A model generated the notes under the pieces. It had not been told where the DNA came from. It ran no database searches and saw nothing but the letters and a program-made list of their open reading frames with translations. Below, one piece after another: positions 1 to 11,862 of a stretch of DNA of 64,000 bases. Source of the DNA: Acanthochlamys bracteata. Lineage: Eukaryota > Streptophyta > Magnoliopsida > Pandanales > Velloziaceae. The stretch is from the NCBI GenBank assembly GCA_019914995.1, contig CM034134.1:204145-268144 (forward strand), in the 5' to 3' direction. The translations under genes and the position numbers were made by a program. The stretch's first letter is position 1. Every line of letters begins with the position of its first letter.

Positions 1-803
1 CAGGAAAACTAGTCTTTGGATGTTTGGGCTATTGGGTTTAGGACATGTGTTTTTTATTTTCAACAACTTGTAGAACTGAACTACTTCAATTTCTTTTTAT
101 TTTTTAAATCATGATCTCTGCTTCCACGTAAATTCTATTCTACTGATTTTCGTCTTTGAAATTTTTCAAGGTATGATTCATCAAGATATGTTCTTTCTTT
201 AATGAGTGGGAAAATTGTTGTTGGGTTTTTGTTCTTATTTTTAATTAGTTGGATCGCTTCTTCTTCCTTTTTTTTTCGTGAGCAGATCTAGAGTGTTTGT
301 AATGGTTTTGTTCGGTGATTTCTTCGGTTGGTGTTAGGTAATATGGAATGAGACTTTGGTTTGTGGACTGGGTTTGTTTTGGAAATGATAAATTTGAGCT
401 CATTTTGTTGTTCATTATTAAAAAGATTGAATTTTTATTAGTTTCAGTAGAGTTTCTTTTGATATGGTAGGTATAAGAGCTCAATTTGTTGCTCATTATA
501 CAAATATTGAATTTCTATTAGTTTGAGTTTTCTTTAAATATATGGTAGGAATCAGAGCCCAATTTGTTGCTCATTATTGAAAAGATTGAATCGTTATTTG
601 TTTTTGTTGAGTTTCTTCCAGATGATTAGATCTTCACTGAGTTATCTTGGAAACATTTTCATATCAGTTGAAAAAGATTGTTTTTTATTAAATAGAACCC
701 TCAATTTGGTTCGGGTTTTGATTTGGAAACATTGTTATTAGAATGGGGCCGTTGTTTAACTGAGTTTTCCTGGTAATTTTTCAGGGTAGTGCTATTTTGA
801 GCT
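1..803 (+). other. 5' leader of the 904-aa gene with a leader intron
   Basis: No coding sequence is seen before the ATG at 804. A likely leader intron runs from a GT donor at about 171 (context CAAG|GTATGA) to an acceptor ending at 784 (TTTTCAG), leaving about 19 nt of leader before the start codon. The transcription start is at or beyond the left edge. The intron is T-rich and contains a three-copy degenerate tandem repeat, listed separately. The splice sites are a prediction from consensus only. Confidence 0.55.
396..625 (+). repeat. Degenerate tandem repeat, three units of about 80 bp, in a leader intron
   Basis: Units begin near 396, 477 and 555, each with GAGCTC/GAGCCC followed by ATTTGTTGYTCATTAT, then GATTGAAT, TATTAGTTT and a TATGGTAGG near the unit end. 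Spacing is 81 and 78 bp. The third unit is less complete. The repeat sits wholly inside the predicted 5' leader intron. Confidence 0.7.
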
Positions 804-3800
804 ATGAATTTTCTGTTGCGGCCAACACATACTGCAGCTTCGGATTTACCAAGTATTCCTGAAAGTGAAGCTCAGAAGAATGTCCAGCCAGCTACTACTA
901 CATTGGAAGGCCTCATCTCTGAAGATCGTTACTTGAATTCATCGGGCAGCGAAGATGGTGGTGATAGGGGTAGTGATAGTGGTGGTGATGATGGAAACGG
1001 GTTGACCTCGATGAATAGAATTTCTACCGGAAAACACACCGATGTTAGTGAAGACGAAGGGTGGATAACAATCCCTTGCAGTAGGTTCTCCTTTATTTCT
1101 TATTTGTTACAATTAGCATAATAATGTATAGTGAGCTCAAATGAGAAAAGAAAACTCAAGAAGATTGATATGCGAGTTTGTCATTGTCTGTCACCTAATG
1201 TTTGCATGCAGAGGAGCTTCCGGATGGCTGGACTGATGCATCGGATATACAAGAGTTGAGATCCATGGACCGATCATTTGTTTTTCCTGGTGGGTAGACC
1301 TAATCTTCTATAGTCACTGCCAATGTTATTTATATTCTTAATTTTTTACGTAATGATCTATTATTGTCTTCCAGGAGAGCAGCTTCACATATTGGTATGT
1401 TTATCAGTATTTAAGCAGGATACAGAAGCTATAACGCCTTTCAAAGTGGCAGCAGTTATGTCTGGAAATGGTACTCCTTTGCAGAATGGTAAAAAGTGCT
1501 CTGGAGATAAATGTAATTCCTTGAGAGAGGAGGGTGTCACCAGTGATTTAAATGAGGAAGTAAATGCTCACGGTGGCGAAGAAAATGGAAAAAATGCTTC
1601 AGTTGCTGCCTCTATTGATCATCATGGGGATATTCCTGCGACTAGAAATATCCTGCAGATGGAGGATCATAAACATCAAACTGAAGTACTTTTGGAGAAG
1701 TTTAGAAATTCAAACTTCTTCGTTAGAGTAGCAGGCTCTGATGAACCATTATGGTCAAAGAGGAATGAAAAATCAGCAACAAGTGAAAGTCAGTCGGAGG
1801 ATGGCGGTCAAAGACAGATTTTAAAGAGTGATGCTATTAATGCAGTTGTTGATAGAGGAAGTTTTGATGGCAGAACTTCAGGTGGGGTTGCTAGGAATAC
1901 TGCTACGTGCTATTCTTTACGCAATGGTGACATAGCGGTATGGATGATGCTTTTCTTGCTAACTATTTCTTGCATACATGAGCTCCAATATTTGGCTTAA
2001 ATTTAAGTATTCTAAGGCTTTCTACCTTGCTCCTGTTATCCTATTTTTTAGTGTATTTTTCGTAATTTTGCAGTAGCATTTGAAAAGGACAACTGATTGT
2101 CACCGACTCACCCTCGCAAATTGTTACATTAACCCTCAAATTTTAAGCTTACATTCTGAGCTGGTGAATAATGCAAAAATGAAGATGGCGATGCTGCAGA
2201 GCAAAATAATTTATGAGAAATTACCAATTTTCTTTGAGGTTAAAATTATTATAGGTTCAAGCTCTCAAGTTCTGGAAAAACAGTTATACACCTGTAGTTG
2301 AACTGGATGTCCCTCTTTAATGCTTATGTTTCAAGTTTGATATTGGCATCTATGCACTAAGCTTGTGGCCCTGAAATTGCTCAAAAGCATATTGATTATT
2401 TTCTTTCATTTCTCTGGTGGAAGGATTCAGGTTCTTTTACGAGTGAATGTTGGACTAGTAAACGCTAAAGACCCTGTTCTTGAAGTTCTTCAATTTGAGA
2501 AGTATCAACCTTACGATATATCTTCTGATGATAACGACCACTTTCTTGATTCAAAGCTTGAGGATCCTTGCCATGAATTGCTCAATTGGTTGCTCCCTCT
2601 GGATCATGTTTTACCTCCTCGTCCATTACCATCAGCCCCTGTAACTTCTGCGTCTGGTGTCGGCATATCACACCAAAGGTCAACATCTTCATCTTCTGCT
2701 TCGCAGATATTTTCTTTTAGTCACTTTAGAAGCTACTCAATGCCTTCCCTTCCTCAAGCAAGTATACTATCTTCCACTGCTGCTGCCCCTTCTAGTCATA
2801 GAACTGCCTATGACGTTGATGATGTTCAGCATTACTCAACAGATAAGTTGAGGAGAAGTCAAGATAGAGAGAGTGACAAACTTCTTTCTTTTCGAGGTGT
2901 TTCTTTGGAGCCACAACGTTTTTCTGTGAATTGTGGTCTGCAAGGAATTTATTTACCTGGTAGGAGGTGGAGAAGACAACTTGAAATTGTTCAACCTGTA
3001 CAAATTCATTCTTTTGCAGCAGAGTGTGCAACTGAAGATCTCCTTTGTGTTCAAGTGAAGGTACTTATCCTGAAGTTTAGAGTTACAAAAATGTTAAAAG
3101 TGCTGGCTCACTCCATTTACCATTGTTTGTATACACATGTACTGCTTCTTACCAGGTTACTTAAATGTTGCAATTGGTCAGTATTGACATCATTACAATC
3201 CTTTCTTCTTTCCAGAATATTTCTCCAGCCCATTTACCTGATATCATAATATATGTTGATGCTATAACTATTATCTTTGAGGAAGCATCAAAAAGTGGCC
3301 AGCCCATATCTCTGCCTATTTCAAGTGTTGAGACAGGGAATTCTCACAACTTACCAAATCTTCCCCTCAGGTTTGATTAAGAAATCTGCTTATTTTCTGT
3401 ACATAGTAGTTAGCTTTTTCTATCTCTTCTTCATTGTTCAGTGAAGGCTTAGAATAACATAGTTTTGAAGAATATATTACAGGTGATTAACTGAAATATC
3501 TTTGTGCTTTACTAATGCAAGCATTCTGTGGGTGTAAACTATAAGCTAAGACTTGATGGGTGTTATCAACATGGCATAAATTTGATACACCTTTCCTCCT
3601 GTCATCATCATCATCAATCGTGAATAAGCCATGATGTCTTTTATTATTTACCCCAGCTAGACTGCGTTCCAGTCTCCAACATACTTTCTCATGTTGATAT
3701 GATAAAAGTGATTTATGCACATCTTATCTGTTTGTTTTGATAGAGAATGTTTACAATATGCATTCTCAAAGGAAAAGATTATACTGTACTTACAATATCC

Positions 3801-5210
3801 AGCTTAGAAAAGAAAATTTTCATTTCTCCTATTATTGGCAAAAGTATCTGAGTATTCAGTGGATTGCTGCTAAGGCATTGGCAAAGATGTAATATTTTGA
3901 GCACAATTTGGTCTCTCCATCCTGGCAATAATTTCATTGATTTGCTTTCTGTAGGAGAGGTGAGGAGCATTCTTTCATTGTTAAACCTGCAACAACCATG
4001 GCTAAATGTATGAAGACTAATGATGGAGCAAATTCTCAAGCATTGCATGCACTTAAGGAAGGTTCGAGACCTTCAACTAGTGCTGACCAATTTGCTGTTG
4101 TGGTGTCTTGTCGGTGCAATTATACTGGTAAGATTAGTACTCATTAGATTCTAAATAAACTCAAGAATTATCAAAGTTTGTTAAACATATAATTTTGATA
4201 TGTTCAACTCATGACAACAGAGTCAAAGTTGTTCTTTAAGAAGCCAACAGCTTGGCGGCCTCGGGTTGCACGGGATCTTTTGATTTCAGTGGCATCAGAA
4301 CCGACAGAACATTCTGTTGGTCCTAACGCCAGAATTCCTCAACTTCCCATTCAGGTTGTAAGCCTATTCTTTGTGAGCTATCATTCACGAATCTGTATGT
4401 ATAAATGAAAGTCAAGTTTTGAGGTTATCCTGTAGTGTTCAGACATATCCGCTTGATCATTTGCAGGCATTAACACTCCAAGCTTCAAATTTAACATCTG
4501 AGAATCTCACGTTGACCGTTCTCGCGCCTGTATCATCCACTTCACCGCCTTCTGTGGTATCATTAACCTCATCACCAAGGTCCCAAACAGGAACCTTTGC
4601 TGGTTTCCCTGAGGTTATGGGAAGGGTTGGTGGAGAGAAACGGGTAGCTACTGTACAAAGGCTAAGTTCAATGCCCACTGCAACAGAAACTCAGAAAGAG
4701 TGGATCAACAGTGGAATTAGATCTATTTCCCTTGGGCAACGCACTGGGACAGCCCCTGATATTAGCTCCAATACCAATTTGGGTTGCACGCATCTTTGGC
4801 TGCAGAGTACCGTCCCGCTAGGGTAAGTCCTTTGTTTGATCTTTTTCGTAACTACCGGGGCACATTTAACTTATTTTTACGTTCTCATTATATGACATTA
4901 GTAATCTTTTCTAGTTTCTGGTTTCTCGTGATTTTTACCAGATGTGTCCCTGCACATTCTAGCGCCACCGTCAAGCTTGAGTTACTTCCTTTGACTGATG
5001 GCATCATCACGCTAGATACTCTACAGATAGCAGTCAAAGAGAAAGGTACGCTATCAATAGACATGCTAGTGTTCTATTCACGCCATCCAAATGTTAATGT
5101 GTAAGCAACGCATTGGTTTGAAATTTTCAGGTATAACATATAAGCCGGAGCAGCCTTTGAAGATTTATGCAACTTCTGAAAATGCTACAGCGGTTGTCTG
5201 GCAAGCTTAG
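804..5210 (+). CDS. Plant protein of 904 aa, C-terminal half resembles TRAPP-associated beta-sandwich proteins
   Basis: I predict 11 coding exons: 804-1080, 1212-1289, 1375-1937, 2077-2238, 2431-3060, 3216-3370, 3955-4127, 4221-4357, 4467-4822, 4942-5045, 5131-5210. They join in frame to 904 aa. The N-terminus is acidic and Gly/Ser/Asp-rich (residues about 45-75), followed by a conserved-looking block with ELPDGWTDASD and FPGEQLHILVCLS, a variable linker, then VLLRVNVGLVNAKDPVLEVLQ and a Ser-rich stretch. The C-terminal 400 residues alternate beta-strand-like segments (DIIIYVDAITIIFEE, GEEHSFIVKP, FAVVVSCRCNYT) and end with VPLGCVPAHSSATVKLELLPL. That last pattern recalls the immunoglobulin-like domains of TRAPPC13-type tethering-complex subunits, and a role in vesicle trafficking is my inference only. 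The exon 8 donor could also be at 4355 (one codon shorter). The acceptor of exon 4 uses CAGTAG, because using the first AG would put a stop in frame. Confidence 0.8.
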
Positions 5211-7966
5211 ATGTAAAACTATAACAAGATCTTTGGATTTTAGTTGTCTGTGGAATTTGAAATCGCTACTTCCAGTGCCGAGCGGTGCTTGAGTTTACAA
5301 ACGGATTCAGGAAACCAGAATATTGATTGGAAGAAATTTCTCTTACATTTTATGTTTTTCCAGGGCATGAGTTTGAGTTGTTACAAATAATTCACTTTGT
5401 AAAGGAGTTGCTCATGTAAAGCAAATTCTTGAGGCAACAATTCTTGAGGTTAATGCACTTTTATTTAAAATAAATTACTGTAAAGTGAGTTATTTCGAAT
5501 AGTATTACTAAAAATAATTTTAATTTTTTATAGCTAAACATAATTTTTTATATTAATGTAAACACCTTTTTAATAAAAAAGTTGAGTTATTTAGTGAAAA
5601 TAATGCATTTTATTAGAACACACTCTCAAGGTGTGTTTTTATCTTAATAACTCATGTTTTCAATTAACAAATCCTTTTATTGAAAGGATATCAAAAATTA
5701 ATTTATTAAATTAACTTTTAAAAAAAATAATACTAATTATTAATAATATTATTTATATTAATTTATTTGAAGTAACTCACATTCGTTATCCAAGAAAACA
5801 CACTTACTGCTAGATTCTGCTTTACAAGTTGCTTGTTAGATGGTACGATGTGGGAGTATTCACGACTGCTTATAAAATAAATTTTTTTTAAAGAAAATAT
5901 TTTTGTTTTATAGTTTTATATTTTTCTAAATATTTTTTTATATTTTTTAAATTTTTAAATAAATTTTATTATTACTTATAAAATATATATTTAAAAATAT
6001 ATATTTAAAAATTAGCTTTTTCAAACGCTTTCAAGAAACTTTTGGCGTGCTTTCTAACCTTATAAAAGTCACTCACTTTTTTAAAAAATTTTAATTTTAA
6101 TTTTATTTTTCAACTAAAACAAATTTAAATTTAAATGTTTTGACAAAAATTTTTACTTTCAAATTTACTTTCATAAGAAATAAATATTAATTTTAAACTC
6201 ACTTTTTTATTAAATTTATCTTTTATGATCTAATTTTAGAAACTCAATTCATAGATTTAATGAACACGCCCTTACTCCATTACTAAAATATTGATCATAA
6301 ATTTTTAATCTCCAAGTTGGACAAGTTGGTGGGACCCACTTGAAAAACAAAGCCAATATAAACAAACCGTCACCAAAACTGTTTCAACAAACTCGGTCAC
6401 CACAGTTTGCATTTGGTCCCAAATAATTAATTAGCGGACAAAATTTCACTTTTGCAATTGTTTTAATATTGTATTTTCTTATTTTAAGTTTCTTTTTTTC
6501 TTGAGAAATATATGGATTATCTACATGTAGAGCGTGATTTATTTATAAAAATAAGTTTTATAAAATTATTTAGTTGATTGACTTTGGTAAAAATGAAAAA
6601 TTTTAAAATATAATTTTGATTACTAAATATTATAAAGTTTATAAAAGATAAAAATTAAAATAATTTTTAAAAATGGTAGATTTTGTCAAATATGTTTAAT
6701 TTTAAAGCACTTTTGTGAAAATATTTTTATAAAAGATAAGTTTTTTTTTTTGTTTATCTCATAACGTTGTGGCCCAATCGTTAAGGACGTGGTTCAAAAA
6801 TAAAGTATGAATAAATTTATTATTTAAACTTTTAAATAATAATAATAATAAATATAAAAAACTTATTATATAAAATTTTTTGAAATGAAAAGCCAATCAG
6901 TTAATCTTTCCTTCGATAATCTTTTGTGAGATTATACAATATTTAATTATTACATATTTGATTTGGACCAACATCACAATAGTTTTTCAGTTTTTCTTAA
7001 CTAATTTCATTTTTTCTTTTTCAATAGATTTGAAGTGGAATAAATTAAATTTATGATATACTGAAACTATATATAATACGTTATATTTTTGAAGCTCCTT
7101 CAAAACGTTGAGAAGAGAAAAACTTTTTATAATTAGTTCGGAAGTATTTATAAAATAATACGTAAAAACTTTTATATTCAAAAATCTTTTTAAAATTTAT
7201 ACTTATAATATATATATTAAAAAATATATAAATTAAAATTAAGTTTGAAAACCGCACCCAAACTTGAAAATAATAAATAAATATGGACAGCATTCTTAGT
7301 AGAATTATTTTAAAATGAAGAGATTATTTTAAACCCACTTTGTTTTGTTTTTGAAGCTTCTACTAGTTTCTTGATGCATGAAATTATTTTATAAAGTGTT
7401 AAGAACAGCAAGCTCCACCGACTTGTCAAATTAGAACATTTTCTTTTTTTTGAATAATTTGAATTACCATAATCAAATTTTCAAAAACGAATTATCTAAA
7501 CAATATGTTTTATTTTATTTATTTAATTAACATAACTTTGAAAGTTATATTTTTAAATTTAAATCATAGAAGGAAAATTTGAAAATAAATTTTCAATTCC
7601 ACTTAAAATTATTTTTATAATTTTATTTTCGAATATTCTCTGACAAATAAAATTAATTTTAAACAAAATATCATCAGAACTAAAGCACCGAAAACAGAAA
7701 ATTACTTCGTCTTATTTTCAGCAAAAAGTTTTCAAAAAATTCTTGACCACAAAATGATGAATCAGGGAAGAAACAAAAAAATTAAACAATTAATAATAAT
7801 AATAACTACAATATAGGAGAGTTTTTAAAATTTTTTTAATTCCTAACTCCTAACGAAACCCATACAAAAAGTTTTCACAGTAATTAAAATGGCGAATTCG
7901 GCAAATTAATTACATCAATATTTTTTTCTCCCAAACGATTACGGTCGAAATAATTTTTAATGCATT
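5211..7966. other. AT-rich intergenic region between convergent genes
   Basis: About 250 nt of likely 3' UTR of the upstream gene come first. The rest is very AT-rich with no coding potential. Between about 5610 and 5812 there is a decayed inverted-repeat element (GGTGTGTTTTTATC on the left, AAGAAAACACACTTAC on the right) resembling the Tourist-like family A elsewhere in the window. Between about 5865 and 6060 there is a copy of the poly-A/T-rich family C element. An (AAT)n run is at 6838-6850. Confidence 0.6.
5865..6060. mobile_element. Family C MITE-like element, decayed copy
   Basis: The core GCTTATAAAATAAATTTTTT followed by AAAGAAAATATTTTTG and a TTTTTAAATTTTTAAATAA block matches the other family C copies (for example 24178-24436). 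The right end reads TTTTTCAAACGCTTTC. Ends are eroded and no target duplication is visible. Confidence 0.45.
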
Positions 7967-9673
7967 TCATGAGGACACGTCATGCTTCGACGATATCTTC
8001 TGCTTCCGGCCGCTACGTCTCTTGCTACCGGCGTTGCCGCCTCCTGGTTTCGTTCTCGTCGACGTCTCGCCGGAATCCAACGACTGCATGCATAATATAA
8101 TCAATTCACAAGCTTTTTCAAGGATAAGTTCGAATAAAAATTTAGACCACAAAAGAGCTGAACCGTCTGATGTGGCACATTTCTTATCCATGACTTTCCC
8201 AAAAATGTGGGTCCCATACCAACATGAGGATCCACGTCAGCATTCTCGAATATTATCATTATCTATCAAGTAAGGAGAAGACGGGTAAAAATTGCAATTA
8301 CCTCGAAGCAGAAGGCAGTAAAATCATCGATTCGAGACTTGCCGGAACCGGACATGGCATTAGCTCCCCGTTTGTTGCCGCTGCCGATACTACGCGACCG
8401 TAACGGCGGCTGCAACGGAGGGCAGGCTGATGTTGGAGATGGCGTGGACAATGAGTACGATCTACCGAGGTTGCCGATGTTATTTATCTGTGGCGCCGCC
8501 GGCGGTGGTTTGTGTTTCGACGGTGTAGCAGCGATTCCGATGATATCTTCGTGGAACATGTCCACAAACAACTGCTGTAAATCTTCCAAACTATCTTGTC
8601 CACCATTTTTCTAACAGGATCCAAAAAAATCAAAAAGAAAAAAAAAAACAATAACTTTTGGGAATTTTGGGAAATTTAATTACTTACAGATACAGAAGGT
8701 GATGGTTGATTCATCATATGAGCCATTTCACCAATAAAGTCACACATTCCCTGAAAAAACCAGGAAAATAAGAAAAATTTATTTCTTTGGAGAATTTCCA
8801 TGCAGAAACATTTTAAAATTTTGTTATACGTTGTCGTCGTCGTTGTCGTCGTAGACTCCAACGTCGTAAAGGAATCTCTTGTTGGAGTCTGATAGAACTG
8901 ATTCAACAAACAACACAGTTTATTTTTTGGATAATTTTCAGAGACTTTTAGTGCAAAAAATGGAAATATTTTGGGGGATTCTTGTTACCCGTATAAGCAG
9001 CTTGGATTTCTTGGAATTTTTCTTTGGCTTCTAGTGATGTGTTGGAGTTTCCGGTCGCCGAGCAACGGTCAGGGTGCCATCTCTGTTTTTGTTTTCCACC
9101 AAAAGTTTTTGATTCAGAAAATTAAAGAACAATGTTCTGGTTCTGGTTTTTTTTCTTTTTTTTTTTTGGATGGGTTTTCAAATGCTTGATAGTTTTGTAG
9201 CATGCAAAATACGCTACAACGATTTGAACTTTTTCCCATAAAAAGTTCAAATGTTTTCCTCAAATGGTAGCGGCATATTTTTCTCCAATCTTTATACAAC
9301 TAAATGAACAGAGAATCAAATCTTCTTTCCAACAACATGGTAGACATTAAATTCAAGTCTTTTAACATACCCATCAACTTCAAATCTTAACAGAAAGCAA
9401 GAGCTTGAACGAATGCATGAAGAATGCTGCTTTTTGAGGAGAAAAATCAAATCTTTACCAGAAAATTGGGTAAAAGATGGAGCCTTTTTAACATAGCCAT
9501 GACCTGAAATTGGAAATCATAACGAAAAAGTTTCAAAATTTTGATGGAATCTCTACCAGAGCAAGTTTCTTGTAGGCATTTTTGAGCTCAGCTTCAGAGC
9601 ACTCTTTCTTCAACCCCAAAACTGCATAGAAATCTTCACCACTTCCACTTCCATTCATCTTCTCCGCTTCCAT
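7967..9673 (-). CDS. Small J-domain (DnaJ-like) co-chaperone, 255 aa
   Basis: Six exons on the minus strand: 9673-9557, 9082-8989, 8897-8830, 8750-8688, 8610-8302, 8083-7967. The J domain starts at about residue 13 (EDFYAVLGLKKECSEAELKNA) and holds the diagnostic HPD motif in RWHPDRCSA, followed by KFQEIQAAYTVLSDSNKR. J domains stimulate the ATPase of Hsp70. There is no Gly/Phe region or zinc finger, so it is a class C (type III) J protein. After the J domain come GMCDFIGEMAHMM and SLEDLQQLFVDMF, a pattern known from small plant J proteins with a conserved tail. The C-terminus is basic (SKRRSGRKQK) and could be a nuclear localisation signal. A perfect heat-shock element lies about 400 bp upstream. 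The last exon start is set by a TGCATGCAG acceptor and is the least certain junction. Confidence 0.87.
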
Positions 9674-10793
9674 CTCTTCTCTACTCCAATTTCATTCGTT
9701 CAATTCATTATCGAGAAATTTTTTTAACAAGAACAACAACAAATCGAATGGGGTGGTAGAGATTTCTTACGAAAGATAAGAACGAATGTATACTGTAATA
9801 AGATAATAAAGAAATAACAGCGTTTGGTTTGAAAAAGAAGATGAAGAAGAAGAAGAGAAGCCTCCAGAATAAACGTCTGCTTCTTTTTTTTTCTTGAAGT
9901 TTTTCAAAAAACCATGGCTTTATTTAAACGAAAATTAAGATCGTAATTATTTATTTGAAAATAATTCCTTTTCAAAAAAGGTCAAAAAAGAAGTTTAGTA
10001 AATAATCGACTCATCGTAGATGGCTGAAAATAATTGTGACGTGTGATTTTTATGTTCGCGGCGCCGTGCTTCCTGAAACTTCTCCGCCCGCCGATCATCA
10101 ACGTGGGCCGTAAGGAACCCATATACATAAACAAAGACCCACTATGGCCCACATATTAACTCATAAAATATTATTTTAAAAAAAAGTTCTTTCGCGAACT
10201 TGGTGCAACTCGTTTCAAAAGACAATGACTGGCGAAAGAAATAAAAAAGCCCACCGGAAGCATTTAATGGTCTTTGTTAATGGTACGGGCTAGGAGAAAA
10301 GCCCATTAACAATATTGGGTTGGATCCTTATGATTAACGTCTGAATTAATCCGTGCTGTATGCCTGTATTACGAACGGTTCCCATTAGTCCACATGTCTA
10401 TTTTTCTATTATATCCCATAATTATAAGATTGTAAAAATAAAAACGTAATAATGTACTAGATTATCGGATATAATTGGTACTTACTTGAGATTTTGTTGC
10501 GGAGTTTCTAAAACTGGCTTCTTTTTTTTATTCGTTTTATTCAATTCATTTTTTTGTTTCTTTATTTTCATTTCTCATTTTTATGTAAAGGAAGTTTTCC
10601 TTAAAGAATTCATGGTGTTAATGGTGATCTCATCAAATTCAATACTGTAAGGTAAATAGTTTTATACGCAATTTCCTTTTTTGTGTTTTGAATCTAACGT
10701 TCGATCGTCCGAATATCTTGAAATTTCAAAAAAAATTTCCATGTTTATTTTCAAGCCGATCGAATTTGAAGGCATACAAGTAGGTAGGTACCA
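9674..10793. promoter_or_regulatory. Divergent promoter region between the J-protein and SAUR genes
   Basis: The region drives the J-protein leftward and the SAUR rightward. It holds a heat-shock element (10070-10082), a weaker TTC-GAA-TTT array at 9891-9903, a TTTAAATA box on the minus strand near 9921-9930, and several GGGCC/GGCCC motifs between 10105 and 10330 of the site II type often seen in plant housekeeping promoters. No coding sequence is seen. Confidence 0.55.
10070..10082. promoter_or_regulatory. Heat-shock element (three perfect units)
   Basis: TTCCTGAAACTTC is a perfect TTCnnGAAnnTTC array, the binding site of heat-shock factor trimers. It lies about 400 bp upstream of the J-protein start codon, where heat induction would fit a co-chaperone. 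Binding itself is not shown by the sequence. Confidence 0.6.
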
Positions 10794-11862
10794 ATGAATG
10801 AAGAAGCCGGAAAAGTTACCGGAATCCGGCAAATCGTACGGTTAAGAGAACTTCTACTGCGATGGCAGTCCGTTGCCTTAGGTTCAAAAGACGTCAGAGA
10901 GAGTACTTCCGATGAGATCGGCGGCGGCATTCCACCGTCAGTTAACAGAAGATTGAAATCTAACAGCATTCATTGCGATTCAGATGAAGAGAGCTGTCAG
11001 AGCCTGGAACCCCCACCGGACGTGCCTAAAGGTTACATTCCGGTGTACGTAGGGCCGGAGCAACGGAGATTCGTTATACCGACGAGTTATTTGAGTCTTC
11101 CGGTATTCAAAGTTCTGTTAGAGAAAGCAGAGGAAGAGTTTGGATTCGATCACAAGGGGGCGTTGACGTTTCCTTGCGAAATCGAGACGTTCAAGTACAT
11201 TCTGCAGTGCATGGAGAGGCACCGGAACGGTCTTATTGACGACGGTAAGTGTTCTTTCCCTATATTTATTATTATAGTTAAATAATATTAAAAAAATTGT
11301 ACAAGATAAAATTTTATTATAGTTATTATTTTTTACAATAAAAATATTAATAATTTTTAATTTTATAAATGTTTGATTTCATAATCACTTTCAAATAATG
11401 AAAATTTAATTTTAGCAATATAAATTTTTGATAAAATTTGTACAAAAGGATTTTTTAAATTAAAAATAAATATACAATAGGTTTATAATGTATTATTTTC
11501 TTATAATATATAATTTATGCATATTTTATAATTTATTAAAAGTAAACCATCAGGAGGTATTTGGGAGTGATTTTAAAATACAAATTTTTAGAACAAATTT
11601 TTTTAAACGAACTCTATTTTTTACCTAAAAAATAAATAAATAATAAATAATTAACTATATAAAAATTTTTTATATTTTATCAAATTTTAAATTAAATTTT
11701 CTAAATAATTTATTAAAAAATATATATTAAAAAATATGAACTAAAACCTGAAATGTAATGCTAAACATTTCTAAATATTTAAAAATTATTTTCTAAATAA
11801 TTTTTCTTACTAATATTATTTGTGATTGTGTAGAAGGAAACCCCACGGATTTGGCAAAATGA
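10794..11862 (+). CDS. SAUR family auxin-responsive protein, 159 aa, with an intron
   Basis: Two exons, 10794-11244 and 11834-11862, give 159 aa. The SAUR domain runs from about residue 77 to 144: VPKGYIPVYVGPEQRRFVIP, then YLSLPVFKVLLEKAEEEFGF, LTFPCE and FKYILQCME. SAUR proteins promote cell expansion, classically by inhibiting PP2C.D phosphatases that restrain plasma-membrane H+-ATPase. The N-terminal 75 residues carry an LRELLLRW helix typical of the family. The odd point is the intron: most SAUR genes have none. Here a GTAAGT donor interrupts a GAC G|AA codon and the second exon adds only EGNPTDLAK and the stop. The 589-bp intron contains a MITE-like repeat. Without splicing the frame would continue about 13 codons, ending at 11285. 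Confidence 0.88.
11560..11770. mobile_element. Family C MITE-like element inside the SAUR intron
   Basis: The stretch has the family C layout: a left end near GGTATTTGGGAGTGATTTTAAA, a TTTTTAGAACAAA block, an AAATAATAAATAATTA core, TTTTATCAAATTTTAAATT, and a right end AAAACCTGAAATGTAATGC. It makes up about a third of the intron and may explain its length. Ends are decayed. Confidence 0.45.
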
